NCBI RefSeq assembly: GCF_024172125.1
Contig: NZ_JAMZEA010000005.1
Location: 744,001-808,000, forward strand
Direction: 5' to 3'
DNA length: 64,000 bases
Origin: Actinomadura rupiterrae
GTDB taxonomy: Bacteria > Actinomycetota > Actinomycetes > Streptosporangiales > Streptosporangiaceae
Shown: positions 45,845 through 55,208 of the stretch, piece by piece
Numbering within the stretch: the stretch's first letter is position 1
Layout: each line of letters opens with the position of its first letter
The notes under the pieces: generated by a model
What the model saw: the letters and a program-made list of their open reading frames with translations, nothing else
What the model was told of the DNA's origin: nothing
The model's database searches: none
Made by a program: the position numbers and the translations under genes

Positions 45845-46310
45845 GCGCATCGGCCCAGTTCAGCGGGTTGGGTAGGCCCTCGGGCACCTCGCCGTCCTGC
45901 GGCCCGAACAGGTACCGGTACGAGACGACCCCCTCCAGCGCCCGATGCACGCCCCACCGGTCGTCGATCATGTGCGTGATGCCGAGCTCCGCGCAGTGGA
46001 CGGCCTTCTCCGCCCGTTTACGGCAGAACCGGATCTGGGTGCGCGGCAGCCCGGTCCGTCCGGCGACCCGGTGGTGGTCGAGCCACGCGCGCGTCTTCCG
46101 CTCGACCCGCTCGCCGCACTTGGAGATGATCCACACCCGTCCGCCGAACAGCCCGACCAGCTCTTCGAGCGCCTCGAACGCGCCCTCGTTGGGCGGCGAG
46201 GCGAGCGCGTCGCGCAGCGTCCCGCCGAGGAACGCGGTGTCCTCGCCCCCTGGGGCCAGCGGCCCGCCTTGAATGACACGTCCGAAATCAACGCCCAGCC
46301 TGGGTTCCAT
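45759..46310 (-). CDS. HAD-superfamily-like hydrolase
   Basis: A 183-residue protein. It starts MEPRLGVDFGRVI, where Asp8 would be the HAD nucleophile, but the second Asp (DxD) is replaced by Gly. VWIISKCGERVERKTR looks like motif II (Ser/Thr) and the following basic stretch like motif III, while HMIDDRWGVHRAL near residue 112 fits motif IV (DD). The ATG at 46310 follows GGAGGC. The last 28 codons overlap the 3' end of kptA antisense and encode a Gly/Arg-rich tail, so the true folded part ends before that. Substrate unknown; the convergent KptA makes RNA end processing an idea only. Confidence 0.65.
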   Translation of the reverse strand: MEPRLGVDFGRVIQGGPLAPGGEDTAFLGGTLRDALASPPNEGAFEALEELVGLFGGRVWIISKCGERVERKTRAWLDHHRVAGRTGLPRTQIRFCRKRAEKAVHCAELGITHMIDDRWGVHRALEGVVSYRYLFGPQDGEVPEGLPNPLNWADALRMIRADLAEGGSGSAAGRGPRATRRSR

Positions 46311-46380
46311 GCCTCCGAGCGTCGCAACCCGAGCACTTGAGCAGAACTATTACTTAGCCTTCGCTCTATAGTCCCTTCCT

Positions 46381-47235
46381 ATGAACGGCCCGTCGACGGA
46401 CGCCCTGACCTCCTTCGCCGTGTTCGCCGCGCACCTCAACTTCACCCGCGCCGCCGAGGCCCTGCACATCTCGCAGCCCGCCCTGCACACCAAGATCCGC
46501 AAGCTCTCCGAGGACCTGGGCCGCCCCCTCTACCGGCGCCAGGGCCGGACCCTCGTCCTCACCCCTGACGGCGAGCGCGTCGCCCGCTTCGCCCGCGAAA
46601 TGGACGACCGGATGTCGTCCTTCCTGTCCGACCTCAACGGGACGTCCCGGGCCCGCGTCCCGGTGCTCGCCGCCGGCGAGGGCGCCTACCTCTACCTGCT
46701 GGGCCCCGCGATCCGCCGCCTGCACGCCACCTCCGGCGTCCGGCTCGTCAACGGCGACCGGTCCCGCGTCCTGGCCGCCGTCCGCAGCGGCGCCGCCGAC
46801 GTCGGGGTCGCCGTCCTGGACGTCCTGCCCGCCGACCTAACCACGACCCCGCTGGCGACGTTCCCCCAGGTCCTGTCCATGCCCGCGGACCACCCGCTCG
46901 CCGCCCACCCCACCCTGACGCTGTCCGACCTGGCTGGGACGTCCCTGATCGTCCCGCCGCCGCACGGCCCCCACCGCGCCTCCCTCGAACGCGCCCTGCG
47001 CGCCGCCGACATCCCCTGGACCCTCGCCGTCGAAGCATCCGGCTGGCCCCTGATCCTCCACCTGGTAACCCTCGGCGCCGGCCTGGCCGTAGTGAACGGC
47101 TGCATCCCCGCCCCGCCCGGCCTGACCCACCGCGAAATCACCGACCTCCCCCCAGTCCGCTACCACACCCTCCACCACCCCGACCGAACGTCCTCCCCGC
47201 CCACAACCACCCTCCTCACCGCCCTCCACCCCTGA
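46381..47235 (+). CDS. LysR-family transcriptional regulator
   Basis: A 284-residue LTTR. The N-terminal winged helix-turn-helix is classical: LTSFAVFAAHLNFTRAAEAL, HISQPALHTKIRKLSEDLG, RPLYRRQGRTLVLT. A linker helix and the type-2 periplasmic-binding-protein-like effector domain follow, with ADVGVAVLDVLPADL and SLIVPPPHGPHRASLERAL. A TATAGT -10 element at 46367-46372 lies 8 bp before the ATG, so the transcript is probably leaderless. It diverges from the HAD-like gene, which is the natural candidate target given the short shared control region. The effector is unknown. Confidence 0.9.
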   Translation: MNGPSTDALTSFAVFAAHLNFTRAAEALHISQPALHTKIRKLSEDLGRPLYRRQGRTLVLTPDGERVARFAREMDDRMSSFLSDLNGTSRARVPVLAAGEGAYLYLLGPAIRRLHATSGVRLVNGDRSRVLAAVRSGAADVGVAVLDVLPADLTTTPLATFPQVLSMPADHPLAAHPTLTLSDLAGTSLIVPPPHGPHRASLERALRAADIPWTLAVEASGWPLILHLVTLGAGLAVVNGCIPAPPGLTHREITDLPPVRYHTLHHPDRTSSPPTTTLLTALHP

Positions 47236-47402
47236 GCGCTGCACGCGCGTTCCTTGTACCGACCCTGCGGGCGGAGCGATCATCTTGTCCGTGACCCGAG
47301 ACGGCACCCGGGACTTCAGCGGGCCCCCTTCGCGCCTGGTCGCCTGTCGTGGCGCAAGCAGCTCGTCCGGTCCGGGGGGTGTGGCATTGTTGGGGGGTGC
47401 CA

Positions 47403-48356
47403 GTGGACGCCATCACCCTGATCGTCGGAGACGAGGAGCTGCTCATCGAGCGGGCGGTGGGGGACATCGTCGCCTCGGCCCGCGCGGAGGACCCGGAGAC
47501 CGAGGTGATCGACCTCGTCCCCTCGGGGATGGAGCCGGGGCGCCTGGCGGAGATGACCTCCCCTTCGCTCTTCGGCGGCGGCAAGGTGCTGGTGCTCCGG
47601 TCCGCGCAGGACCTCAACAAGGATCTGGCGGCCGAAGTCCTCAGCTACGTGAAGAATCCCGCGCCGGACGTGGCGCTGGTCGCGGTGCACGCGGGCGGCG
47701 CCAAGGGCAAGGCCGTCGCCGACGGCCTGTCCAAGGCCGGCGCCCGCAAGATCGCCTGCCCGAAGATCACCAAGGCCGGTGAGCGGATCGACTTCGTCCG
47801 CGCCGAGATCCGCCGCCATGGCGGGAAGATCTCCGCTGACGGGGCGCGCACGCTCGTCGACGCGGTCGGCAACGACCTGCGCGAGCTCGCCGCGGCCTGC
47901 AGCCAGCTCGTCGCCGACACCGGCGGCAAGGTCGACGACGCCGCCATCGCCCGGTACTACCGGGGCCGCGCCGAGGTCAGCGGCTTCACCGTCGCCGACA
48001 AGGCCATCGAGGGCCACCTCGCGGACGCCCTGGAGCAGCTGCGCTGGGCCCTGGCCACCGGAGTCGCTCCCGTCCTCATCGTCAGCGCCCTCGCCCAGGG
48101 CGTGCGGGGTCTGGCCAAGGTGGGCGGCGCCCCCCGGGGAGCGCGCGGCGCCTCCCTGGCCAAGGACCTGGGCATGCCCCCCTGGAAGATCGACCGCGTC
48201 CAGCGCCAGCTGCGGGGCTGGTCCGGCGACGGCGTGGCCCGCGCCCTCACTGTCGTGGCCGAAGCGGACGCCCAGGTCAAGGGCGGTGCCGCCGACCCCG
48301 CCTATGCTCTCGAAAAGGCCGTGTCCCAGATCGTCCACGCCCGCTCCTCCCGTTAG
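47403..48356 (+). CDS. holA: DNA polymerase III subunit delta
   Basis: The clamp-loader subunit that opens the sliding clamp. It has 317 residues. Motifs are ITLIVGDEELLIERAV at the start (P-loop remnant), LFGGGKVLVLRSAQ, an AAA+-like lid, ELRELAAACSQL, and the C-terminal collar helices WKIDRVQRQL and GGAADPAYALEKAVSQIV. I prefer the GTG at 47403, with a run of GGGGGG 6 nt upstream; the GTG at 47397 is 6 bp earlier and also in frame. holA, comEC and comEA are adjacent in many actinobacteria. The 3' end overlaps the comEC stop by a few bases. Confidence 0.93.
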   Translation: MDAITLIVGDEELLIERAVGDIVASARAEDPETEVIDLVPSGMEPGRLAEMTSPSLFGGGKVLVLRSAQDLNKDLAAEVLSYVKNPAPDVALVAVHAGGAKGKAVADGLSKAGARKIACPKITKAGERIDFVRAEIRRHGGKISADGARTLVDAVGNDLRELAAACSQLVADTGGKVDDAAIARYYRGRAEVSGFTVADKAIEGHLADALEQLRWALATGVAPVLIVSALAQGVRGLAKVGGAPRGARGASLAKDLGMPPWKIDRVQRQLRGWSGDGVARALTVVAEADAQVKGGAADPAYALEKAVSQIVHARSSR

Positions 48357-50866
48357 TGGCGCGCGACGGTGGCCAGCCCCGTCCGCGTCCGGACGACGGC
48401 GATGTCTCCCTGCTGGTCGGTGCGGAGCACGCGGATGCCCAGGTGTTGCAGCAGCGCGACCGTCACCGGTGACGGATGCCCGTAATCGTTGTTCTTGCCC
48501 ACCGAGATCAGGCCGATCGAGGCGTGGGCCGCAGCCAGGAACGCGCGGTGCTGGCTGCGCGAACCATGATGCGGAACCTTGAGCACCTGGACGTGCGGGA
48601 CGGCTGACACGAGCGCCTGCTGCGCCTCGGTCTCCACATCGCCCGGCAGGAGCGCGCTGAAGCCGGGCCGAGTCGCGACCAGGACGATGCTGGCGTTGTT
48701 CATGGTCGTCCCGTCGTCGCCCGGAGTCAGCCGGGGCTTGGACGGCATCGGAGCCAGGACGGACAGCCCGAGATCTCCGATCCGCCACGTCTCGCCCGGA
48801 AGCGCGGGACGCATGGGAGTGCGCCCCGTGAACCGCGCCTCGCGACCGAAACCAAGCGGGGTGACCAGTACCAGCCCCACGCGCCTCCCGTGCAGGACGC
48901 CCGGCACCCCGTCGATGTGGTCGGCATGCGGATGCGTCAAGACCAGTAAGGGAACCTCGCGAACGCGCAGGCGGCTGAGGCACCCGTCCATCACGTCCGG
49001 ATCCGGCCCCGCGTCCACGACAACGCCACGTCCCGTGCCCGCGGCCAGGACGAGTCCGTCCCCCTGGCCGACATCACAGGCGACAAGCTGCCACCCGGGC
49101 GGCGGCCAACCCGGCGCAAGGACGTGCATGCAGACGACGCCGACCAGGACACCTACGACCGCGGCGGCGAACACCAACCGCAGCCGGGCTGAACGCAGCA
49201 TCACTACGGTCACGCCAGCCGCCGCGACCAGTCCGAACGCTCCCAGCGCCCCACTCGTCCAGGGCAAGGTGGCATAGGGCAGCGTCGCGGCCGTGCGAGC
49301 GACCCAGATGATCCATCGGACTGGGAACTGCGCCGGCCGGAGGATCATCCCCGCCAGCCCGTCCGAGAACGGCGCGACCACGGCGGCCACCGCTCCGAGC
49401 AGCGTCGCTGGGGCGACCGCCGGATCGGCGAGCAGGTTCGCAGCGATCGAAACGACGCCAAGCTCCCCAGACATCATCACCAGGATCGGCGCGACCGCCA
49501 GCTCGGCCGCCAGCGCAACAGCCAGGGCGTCCGCCACGCGCTCCGGCAACCTCCGTCGCAGCCGCTCCCGCCATGCAGGCGCGAGCACCAGCAACCCGGC
49601 CGTAGCAGCGACCGAAAGCGCGAACCCGTACGACCGACTCAGCTCCGGATCGACCAGGACGAGCAACAACACGGCACCCGCCAGAGCAGGCACCCCCTGA
49701 CGCGGACGCCCCGTAAAGAGCGCAAGCAGTCCCACCGCCGCCATCACCGCAGCCCGGAGCACGCTCGGATCCGGCCGCGCGATGACGACGAACCCCACGA
49801 CGGCCAGGCCCGCGATCAGCGGAGCACTCCGCCTCCCCACCCCGCACATCCGGCAGAGAGCCAGAACGGCCCCGACCACGATCGCCAGATTGGCGCCGGA
49901 AACCACCAGCAGATGGCTCAGCCCAGCCGTGGTGAAGTCGTCCGCAAGGTCCGGATCCAACCGCGATGTGTCCCCCACGACCATCGCAGGCAGGACGCCC
50001 CGAACGTCCGGCCGAAGCACGCTTGCCGCGTCCCGAAGCTTCGCCCGAACACCGCTCGCCGCCCGCTGCACCCGCGACGGCCCGCCCACCACGACCGGAG
50101 GCCCCCGCACCAGCACCACCGCCGCCAGCAACTCCGCCCGCTTGGACGGTACATACCGCCCGAAACACCGCACCTTCGCGCTCGGAACCAACCGGCTCCA
50201 CTCCCGTCCCGAAGCAAGCAACAGCACCGGCACCCTCGTCCGCGTCCCCTCGAACGACTCCACACGAGCCCGAACGATCACCACCTCCCGTCCGCCCACC
50301 CGCTTCACCTTCGGATCCCCCGCCACCGCAACCACCGCCCCCGCACTCCGATGCGCAAGCCCGGCTTCCCAAACCGGCCCGCCCCGAACCGCCTCCTCCC
50401 GAACCCCAACCCCCACTGCCGAAACCGCCACACAAACCAACCCAACCCCCACCCACCCCCCCAAACTCCGACCCCCACCAAGCACCAGCCGACCATCGCC
50501 CCGGCCACCCGCCCCCTCACGCCCCACACCTCGATCACGGACAACCTCACCATCCGCACCCCGGCCACAGGCCCCCTCAAATCCCCCACCTCCAGCCAGG
50601 GCCCCTTCCAACTCCACGACCCGCCCCCGCTTCACACCGCGCCGCCCCTCCCCACGCCGACCGACCGCCCACACGAGCAGCACGCACCCCACAACCCCGC
50701 AGACCCCACCCACCAACGCGCAAACCCACGCGTCGAACCCCAAACAAACAAGCGCCGCACCCCACGCCCCCGCCGCCGGCCCAACAAGCCGCAAATCCTG
50801 CTCAACTACCTCCCGCTCGTCCTCTCCCCCATCCCCCCGCTCCGACCGCACCCCGACCTCCCGCAT
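48353..50866 (-). CDS. comEC: Competence protein ComEC (DNA uptake channel)
   Basis: An 837-residue membrane protein that forms the channel for single-stranded DNA uptake. An N-terminal DUF4131-like soluble region (to about residue 235) is followed by a competence domain with about eight helices including LSHLLVVSGANLAIVVGAVL, then helices such as APATLLGAVAAVVAPFSDGL. The C-terminal metallo-beta-lactamase domain carries VACDVGQGDG, LTHPHADHIDG (zinc-type histidines) and VPHHGSRSQH. The ATG at 50866 has GGAGAGGGG at the usual distance. An open frame extends over 500 codons further upstream, but only through repeats. comEA, normally adjacent, lies 3.3 kb away. No natural competence is known to be implied in such organisms. 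Confidence 0.93.
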   Translation of the reverse strand: MREVGVRSERGDGGEDEREVVEQDLRLVGPAAGAWGAALVCLGFDAWVCALVGGVCGVVGCVLLVWAVGRRGEGRRGVKRGRVVELEGALAGGGGFEGACGRGADGEVVRDRGVGREGAGGRGDGRLVLGGGRSLGGWVGVGLVCVAVSAVGVGVREEAVRGGPVWEAGLAHRSAGAVVAVAGDPKVKRVGGREVVIVRARVESFEGTRTRVPVLLLASGREWSRLVPSAKVRCFGRYVPSKRAELLAAVVLVRGPPVVVGGPSRVQRAASGVRAKLRDAASVLRPDVRGVLPAMVVGDTSRLDPDLADDFTTAGLSHLLVVSGANLAIVVGAVLALCRMCGVGRRSAPLIAGLAVVGFVVIARPDPSVLRAAVMAAVGLLALFTGRPRQGVPALAGAVLLLVLVDPELSRSYGFALSVAATAGLLVLAPAWRERLRRRLPERVADALAVALAAELAVAPILVMMSGELGVVSIAANLLADPAVAPATLLGAVAAVVAPFSDGLAGMILRPAQFPVRWIIWVARTAATLPYATLPWTSGALGAFGLVAAAGVTVVMLRSARLRLVFAAAVVGVLVGVVCMHVLAPGWPPPGWQLVACDVGQGDGLVLAAGTGRGVVVDAGPDPDVMDGCLSRLRVREVPLLVLTHPHADHIDGVPGVLHGRRVGLVLVTPLGFGREARFTGRTPMRPALPGETWRIGDLGLSVLAPMPSKPRLTPGDDGTTMNNASIVLVATRPGFSALLPGDVETEAQQALVSAVPHVQVLKVPHHGSRSQHRAFLAAAHASIGLISVGKNNDYGHPSPVTVALLQHLGIRVLRTDQQGDIAVVRTRTGLATVARH

Positions 50867-51379
50867 CTCAACCCCTCTCCACCAACCCGACCCCACAAAT
50901 AAGTCCCGCCCACAACCTCGCCCCCCAACCGGCACCCCCTCCCACCAGCCAGCCACAACCACCAACGCCCTGGAGACCAGACAGCCGCCCCCTCCGCACA
51001 CCAAGGCGCACAACGCCCTTCCCACCGAGCCGACTTGGCTCGCAAACGCAGGCGTGCGCGCCACACACGCATGGACCACGCGTGCGAGCGCGGCACGCAT
51101 GAACCGATCGTGCGTTGGCCGGCCAAGCCTGGCGGACGGGCCCGTCCACATGTACGGGCAGCAGGAGCGCCCATCACGCGGGCATGCTCCAAGCGGGCGC
51201 GACACCGCGCCTCCGAAGCACCTGGCCAGCCCACCACCGGCCCCCGCCCTGCGCGGATCGCAATACGAGCACGAGTGGCAGGGACGCGCCCGCGCCACAG
51301 GTGCGTAGCCAGCAAGGCCACGTCGGGCCTCGCAAACCCGTGCCATCCAGTGCCAAAGCCCACAGCCCACAGCCGCAAC

Positions 51380-52320
51380 ACGGCGCGCGCGCCAGGCAGG
51401 CGCCCGCGACACCGGCCCGCCCACGCAGACGCACCCAGCCCGTGCATACGCGAAGCAGGGTGCACGAGGCAGGCGTGCACAACTTGAGCATGTGCGAGGC
51501 AGGCCTCCGCGAACCAGACGTGCGCGACACGGGCCCGCCCAGGCAGACGCACCCAGCCGGGGCAGGCGCAAGGCACACGGCGGCGAACAAGACTGCGCGA
51601 CACGCGTTTGCGCGACACGAGCGCGCCCAGCGCAGGCGCACCCAACCCGAGCCTGCGCGAGGCGAGCAGGCAAGCGCGGCACAGGGCGTCCGAAACGCAA
51701 GCGTGCGCGAGACAAGCTCGCCCAGGCAAAGGAACCCAGCCCGAGCCTGTGCCGCTCAAACGTGCACGAAGCAGAGGCGCACGGCGCAAGCATGCGCAAC
51801 AGGGGGCCGTTCCGGCAGGCCCACACAGCCCGCGCATGCGCGAGGCAGGCACGCACGAGGCAAGCAGGCACGACACCGGGCGTCCGCCGCGTCCGGAACA
51901 CAGGCATGCGGTACAGAGGCCCGCCCCCGCAGCCGCACCAACCCGAGCAGGCGCGAAGCGGGGGTCCGCGAGACAGGCGAGTGCAACACGGCCCGACCCA
52001 AGCAGACGCACCCAACCCGAGCCTGTGCGAGCCAAACATGCACGAAGCAGAGGCGCACGGCGCAAGCCTGCGCAAGGGGGGCCGTTCCGGCAGGGCCCAC
52101 ACAACCCGAGCATGCGCGAAGCCGGCACGCACGAGGCAAGCAGGCACGACACTGGACGTCTGCGGCGTCCGCGACACAGGCAGCGCTGCAGAGGCCCGCG
52201 CCACGCAGCGGCACCAACCCGAGCATGCGCGAAGCCGGGGGTGCGCGAGACAGGCGTGTGCAACACGGCCCGTCCCAAGCAGGCGCACCCGGCCCGAGTC
52301 CGCGCAAGGTAAACGCTCGC
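51380..52320. repeat. Degenerate higher-order repeat upstream of comEC (31-bp core, 276-bp period)
   Basis: A core like CAGACGCACCCAACCCGAGC recurs at 51426, 51544, 51633, 51727, 51930, 52003, 52206 and 52280. Between 51727 and 52280 the spacings alternate 203 and 73 bp, revealing a 276-bp duplication: CACGAAGCAGAGGCGCACGG at about 51765 repeats at 52041. Copies differ at roughly one base in ten. Confidence 0.8.
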
Positions 52321-52788
52321 GAACCAGACTGCGAGCGATGCATGCGAGACAGACATGCGCGCCACGTGGCGTATGCGAGACAGGCATGCGCAATACGGCA
52401 GGCGCGAGGCGACCGTCCGCAATATGCGGGGGTGACACGGCGCGGCCCAGGCAGGCGCGCGCAGCACGGGTAGGCGGGGCGTGCGGGCGGTAGCGGGCGC
52501 GGAACCGGCTGGCGTAGGGCGGTGGTGCATCGGGTGTTGGGGCGCTGGCGTGTGAAGTGGGGTCGTGTGCGGAGGCGAGCTGCGGGTGGGGTCGGCTGGT
52601 GCCGTTCCGCGCTGTGCTTCGTAGTCGCTCCGTCTTTCACCTTGCTGGCGGTACTGGGGCGGGCGGGTGCGTGTGCCTTCGCCCGGCCGCTTCGTGCGAT
52701 CTGCACTGGGTTCGTATCCAGGGTCATCGGTGCCTCCAGCGGTTGAGTTCTGGGTTGAGGTGGTCACCTCGGAGTCGGTCTCGTCGGA

Positions 52789-52829
52789 ACCCGGGCGCGA
52801 TCGGAGTGCTAGCTCGATCGCGCCCGGGT
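52789..52829. terminator. Perfect 15-bp inverted repeat (hairpin or binding site)
   Basis: ACCCGGGCGCGATCG and CGATCGCGCCCGGGT are perfect complements around an 11-nt loop (GAGTGCTAGCT). It could be a bidirectional terminator or an operator. It lies about 1.9 kb upstream of comEC and 1.4 kb downstream of comEA, away from any gene I accept. Confidence 0.6.
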
Positions 52830-53390
52830 CCGTTCGGCGCAGATTTGGATGAGCGGACCGTGGGACGCAGCGCGGGAGGGGCTAGAGAGCTGGGTGTGGA
52901 CGTGGCCATAGGAAGTTTTGAGGGCTGGGAGGTGACGTGGGTTGGGTGGTGACTGCTTCGGCTGTTGAGGTGGTTGGCGGCGGGCTCGGAGTTCGGCAGC
53001 ATGCGTGGGGTCCTGTTCGGGATGGCGGCGTGGGTGTTCCTGAGTGCGGCGCGGTGGTTGTGGTGTCGGAGGTGAAGGTCAGGAGGCGGCGCGGGAAGGA
53101 CGAACGTTCGGGCTCGTATGTCGTGTACTCGAGTGCTGCAGATGCGGGTTCGGGTGTTGTCGCTTGTGTCTGGCTTGGCGTGAAGCGGATCGGGCCAGGC
53201 GGGAGTGCTCGGAATCGGGCGCGTTCGTGCGGGTGGTCGGGCGCGAGCATGGCCTGTCGAGGGGCGATGGCCTGCGCCACTCGACGATGGATCGGATTCA
53301 GACAGTGCTAGGGCGGGTGAACGGGGCTCGAATGGGTCTGGGACGCACGCTCTGGATGGGGACGGACGGGCCTGGCACGGGCAGGTCTGG

Positions 53391-53715
53391 GACGGGCGGG
53401 CCTGGGACGGGCGGGCGCGAGCTGGACAGACCTGGCTGAGCTGGCCGGCCCGGACCGGGCTGGACAGGACGGCCCGGACCGGACCGGGTCGGGTGGAACG
53501 GGCCGGGACGGACCTGGCCGGGTGGGACGGGCTAGGACGGAACGGGTCGGGACGGAACGGGTCGGGACGGACCTGGCCGGGTGGGACGGGCTAGGACGGA
53601 ACGGGTCGGGACGGAACGGGTCGGGACGGAACGGGTCGGGACGGAACGGGTCGGGACGGAACGGGTCGGGACGGAACGGGTCGGGGCGGAGCGGGTCGGG
53701 GCGGAGCGGGCTGAG
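53391..53715. repeat. 15-bp tandem array downstream of comEA
   Basis: ACGGAACGGGTCGGG occurs as six perfect consecutive units from 53596 to 53685, followed by two units with GCGGAGCGG variants. To the left a 60-bp block containing CTGGCCGGGTGGGACGGGCT is duplicated (around 53530 and 53571), embedded in looser GGACGGGC repeats. Confidence 0.92.
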
Positions 53716-54204
53716 CCGGAACTGGCTGGCTGGAGCGTGTTGGACCTGATGAGGACGGTCTCGGAGGAGCGCTTGGGACGGGCGTGGACTTCGGGCAGTT
53801 CGGGCATCCGTCCGGCGGAGCCCTGCTGTTGGGGCCCCGCTGCTGCTGCCGTGACGCTCCTACTGGCGTGGCCCTCGTGTTGGCGGGCCCGCTGTTGGTG
53901 TGGATATGGAGCGTGCTTGGGCGTCTGGCTGGCGGGGCCTTTACGTGGGCCTCGTCCTCTTCTGGGCGGTGGTGGCGGCGGAGTTCTGGGGGCTCGGTGG
54001 AAGCTTCGGGCGCGGGGATGGGACGGGGGCGGGCCTGCGGCCTGAAGTAGGAGGTCATGGACTCTGGGTGGGCTGGTTCGGAGCGGGGTTGGAGTAGTCG
54101 GTGGGCGCGGAGTTGGGGTGGCTTGGTTCTGGAGAGATGGTTTGGGCTTTGGTGGCGATGGAGCTGGGTGGGGAGCGTGCGTTGGCGTGGGGCAGTTGGG
54201 TGGG

Positions 54205-55071
54205 TCAGTTTGAGGTTGTTAGTAGGGGTTTTAGGTCGGTTAGGCGGCGGGCTCCTATGCCGGGGACGTCTTGGAGTTGGTCGGTGGTGTGGAAGGGGCC
54301 GTGCTGGGTGCGGTAGTCGATGATGCGGCGGGCCAGGACGGGGCCTACTCCGGGGAGTTGGTCCAGTTGGTCGGCGGTTGCGGAGTTCAGGTCCAGGGGG
54401 CTTGTCGGTGCGGGGGTTCCTGCTGTGGTGGGCGGGGCCGGGCCTTGGCCTGGGGCTGGGGGCGGCGGGTGGATGCCTACGGCTATCTGTTCGCCGTCGG
54501 TGAGTTTGCGGGCCAGGTTCAGGGCACCGGTGTCGGTGCCTGGGCGGATGCCGCCGGCGGCGTTCAGGGCGTCCGCCACTCGGGAGCCGGAGGGCAGGGT
54601 CAGGACGCCTGGGCGGTGGACCTTGCCGATCACTTGGACCACCAGCTGAGTGGCGGTGGACGGCTGGGTGGACGTGGTGGAGGCCCGGTCGGCCGACGTG
54701 ACCGAGAGGGACGGGGCCGTGGCCGCGGATGGCGTCACCGGGTCGGGGCGGGGGCGGGCCATCCAGAGGTAGCCGACGGCGACGAGGATCGCGAGGGCGC
54801 CGACGATCAGGAGCGCTCGCGTGCCGCCCAGGCCCGGGTCCAGGCGGTCGTGGTCCAGCAGGGTTCGGGCGCGGGTCACCAGGCGCTTGGCCAGCGGTTC
54901 GGAGGTGGCGTTGCGGGTGTTCCGGGAGGTCGGGGCGCGGACGGCTTGCTCGGGTGGGTGTGCTTCGCGGCGCGGGCTGGGAGGGCGGTTCCGGGGGGAT
55001 GGGGGTTCGGGGGTTTGGGGGGTTGAGCGTAGGTGGGCGGACGGTGGGGGCATCGGGTCGAAAAGGTTCAT
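54205..55071 (-). CDS. comEA: Competence-type DNA-binding protein ComEA
   Basis: A membrane-anchored DNA receptor, 288 residues. A Pro-rich cytoplasmic N-terminus is followed by one helix (ALLIVGALAILVAVGYLWM). A Thr/Ser linker leads to an SLBB domain (VVQVIGKVHRPGVLTLPSGS, ADALNAAGGIRPGTD), then after a second Pro-rich linker the DNA-binding double helix-hairpin-helix: LDLNSATADQLDQLPGVGPV, LARRIIDYR, LQDVPGIGARRL. The ATG at 55071 is the start. The order holA, comEC, comEA is conserved, but here comEA is displaced by the repeat segment. Two domains of the com system being intact argues the genes are maintained. Confidence 0.93.
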   Translation of the reverse strand: MNLFDPMPPPSAHLRSTPQTPEPPSPRNRPPSPRREAHPPEQAVRAPTSRNTRNATSEPLAKRLVTRARTLLDHDRLDPGLGGTRALLIVGALAILVAVGYLWMARPRPDPVTPSAATAPSLSVTSADRASTTSTQPSTATQLVVQVIGKVHRPGVLTLPSGSRVADALNAAGGIRPGTDTGALNLARKLTDGEQIAVGIHPPPPAPGQGPAPPTTAGTPAPTSPLDLNSATADQLDQLPGVGPVLARRIIDYRTQHGPFHTTDQLQDVPGIGARRLTDLKPLLTTSN

Positions 55072-55208
55072 GCAATTGACGTTAGGAGAGACCGCGAGCG
55101 GGGTGCTAGTCGCTCGCCGATCTGTGGATAACTCCCGTTTCTGCTGGTGAGAGAGCTGAGCCTAAGAGGGAATCAAGATCGTCGGGGATGGGCGGTAGAT
55201 TGCCGGTC

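Larger units (their letters stand above)
50867..54204. other. 3.3-kb gene-poor, repeat-rich segment between comEC and comEA
   Basis: No reading frame here has a convincing start, ribosome-binding site or family. Contents in order: 50867-51380, GC-rich unique sequence; 51380-52320, degenerate 276-bp higher-order repeats; 52500-53300, a quieter stretch with a perfect hairpin at 52789-52829; 53391-53715, a 15-bp array; 53716-54204, unique. Long open frames occur on both strands simply because stop codons are rare at this GC content. Confidence 0.75.

Noticed and set aside
50867-52438. 523-codon upstream extension of the comEC frame
   Set aside because: It runs through degenerate repeats, is Cys-rich and unlike any ComEC, and a good ribosome-binding site marks the ATG at 50866.
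50806-52767. Open minus-strand frame starting MTTSTQNSTAGGTDDPGYEP
   Set aside because: Codon use is poor in GC at third positions at the start, it turns into translated repeats, and no ribosome-binding site is visible.
52937-53311. Plus- and minus-strand frames of about 125-130 codons in the com gap
   Set aside because: Both strands are equally open, compositions are odd, and neither has a ribosome-binding site or recognisable domain.
53581-54045. Plus-strand frame with GTERV pentapeptide repeats
   Set aside because: Product of the 15-bp array; the non-repeat remainder matches nothing and has no start signal.
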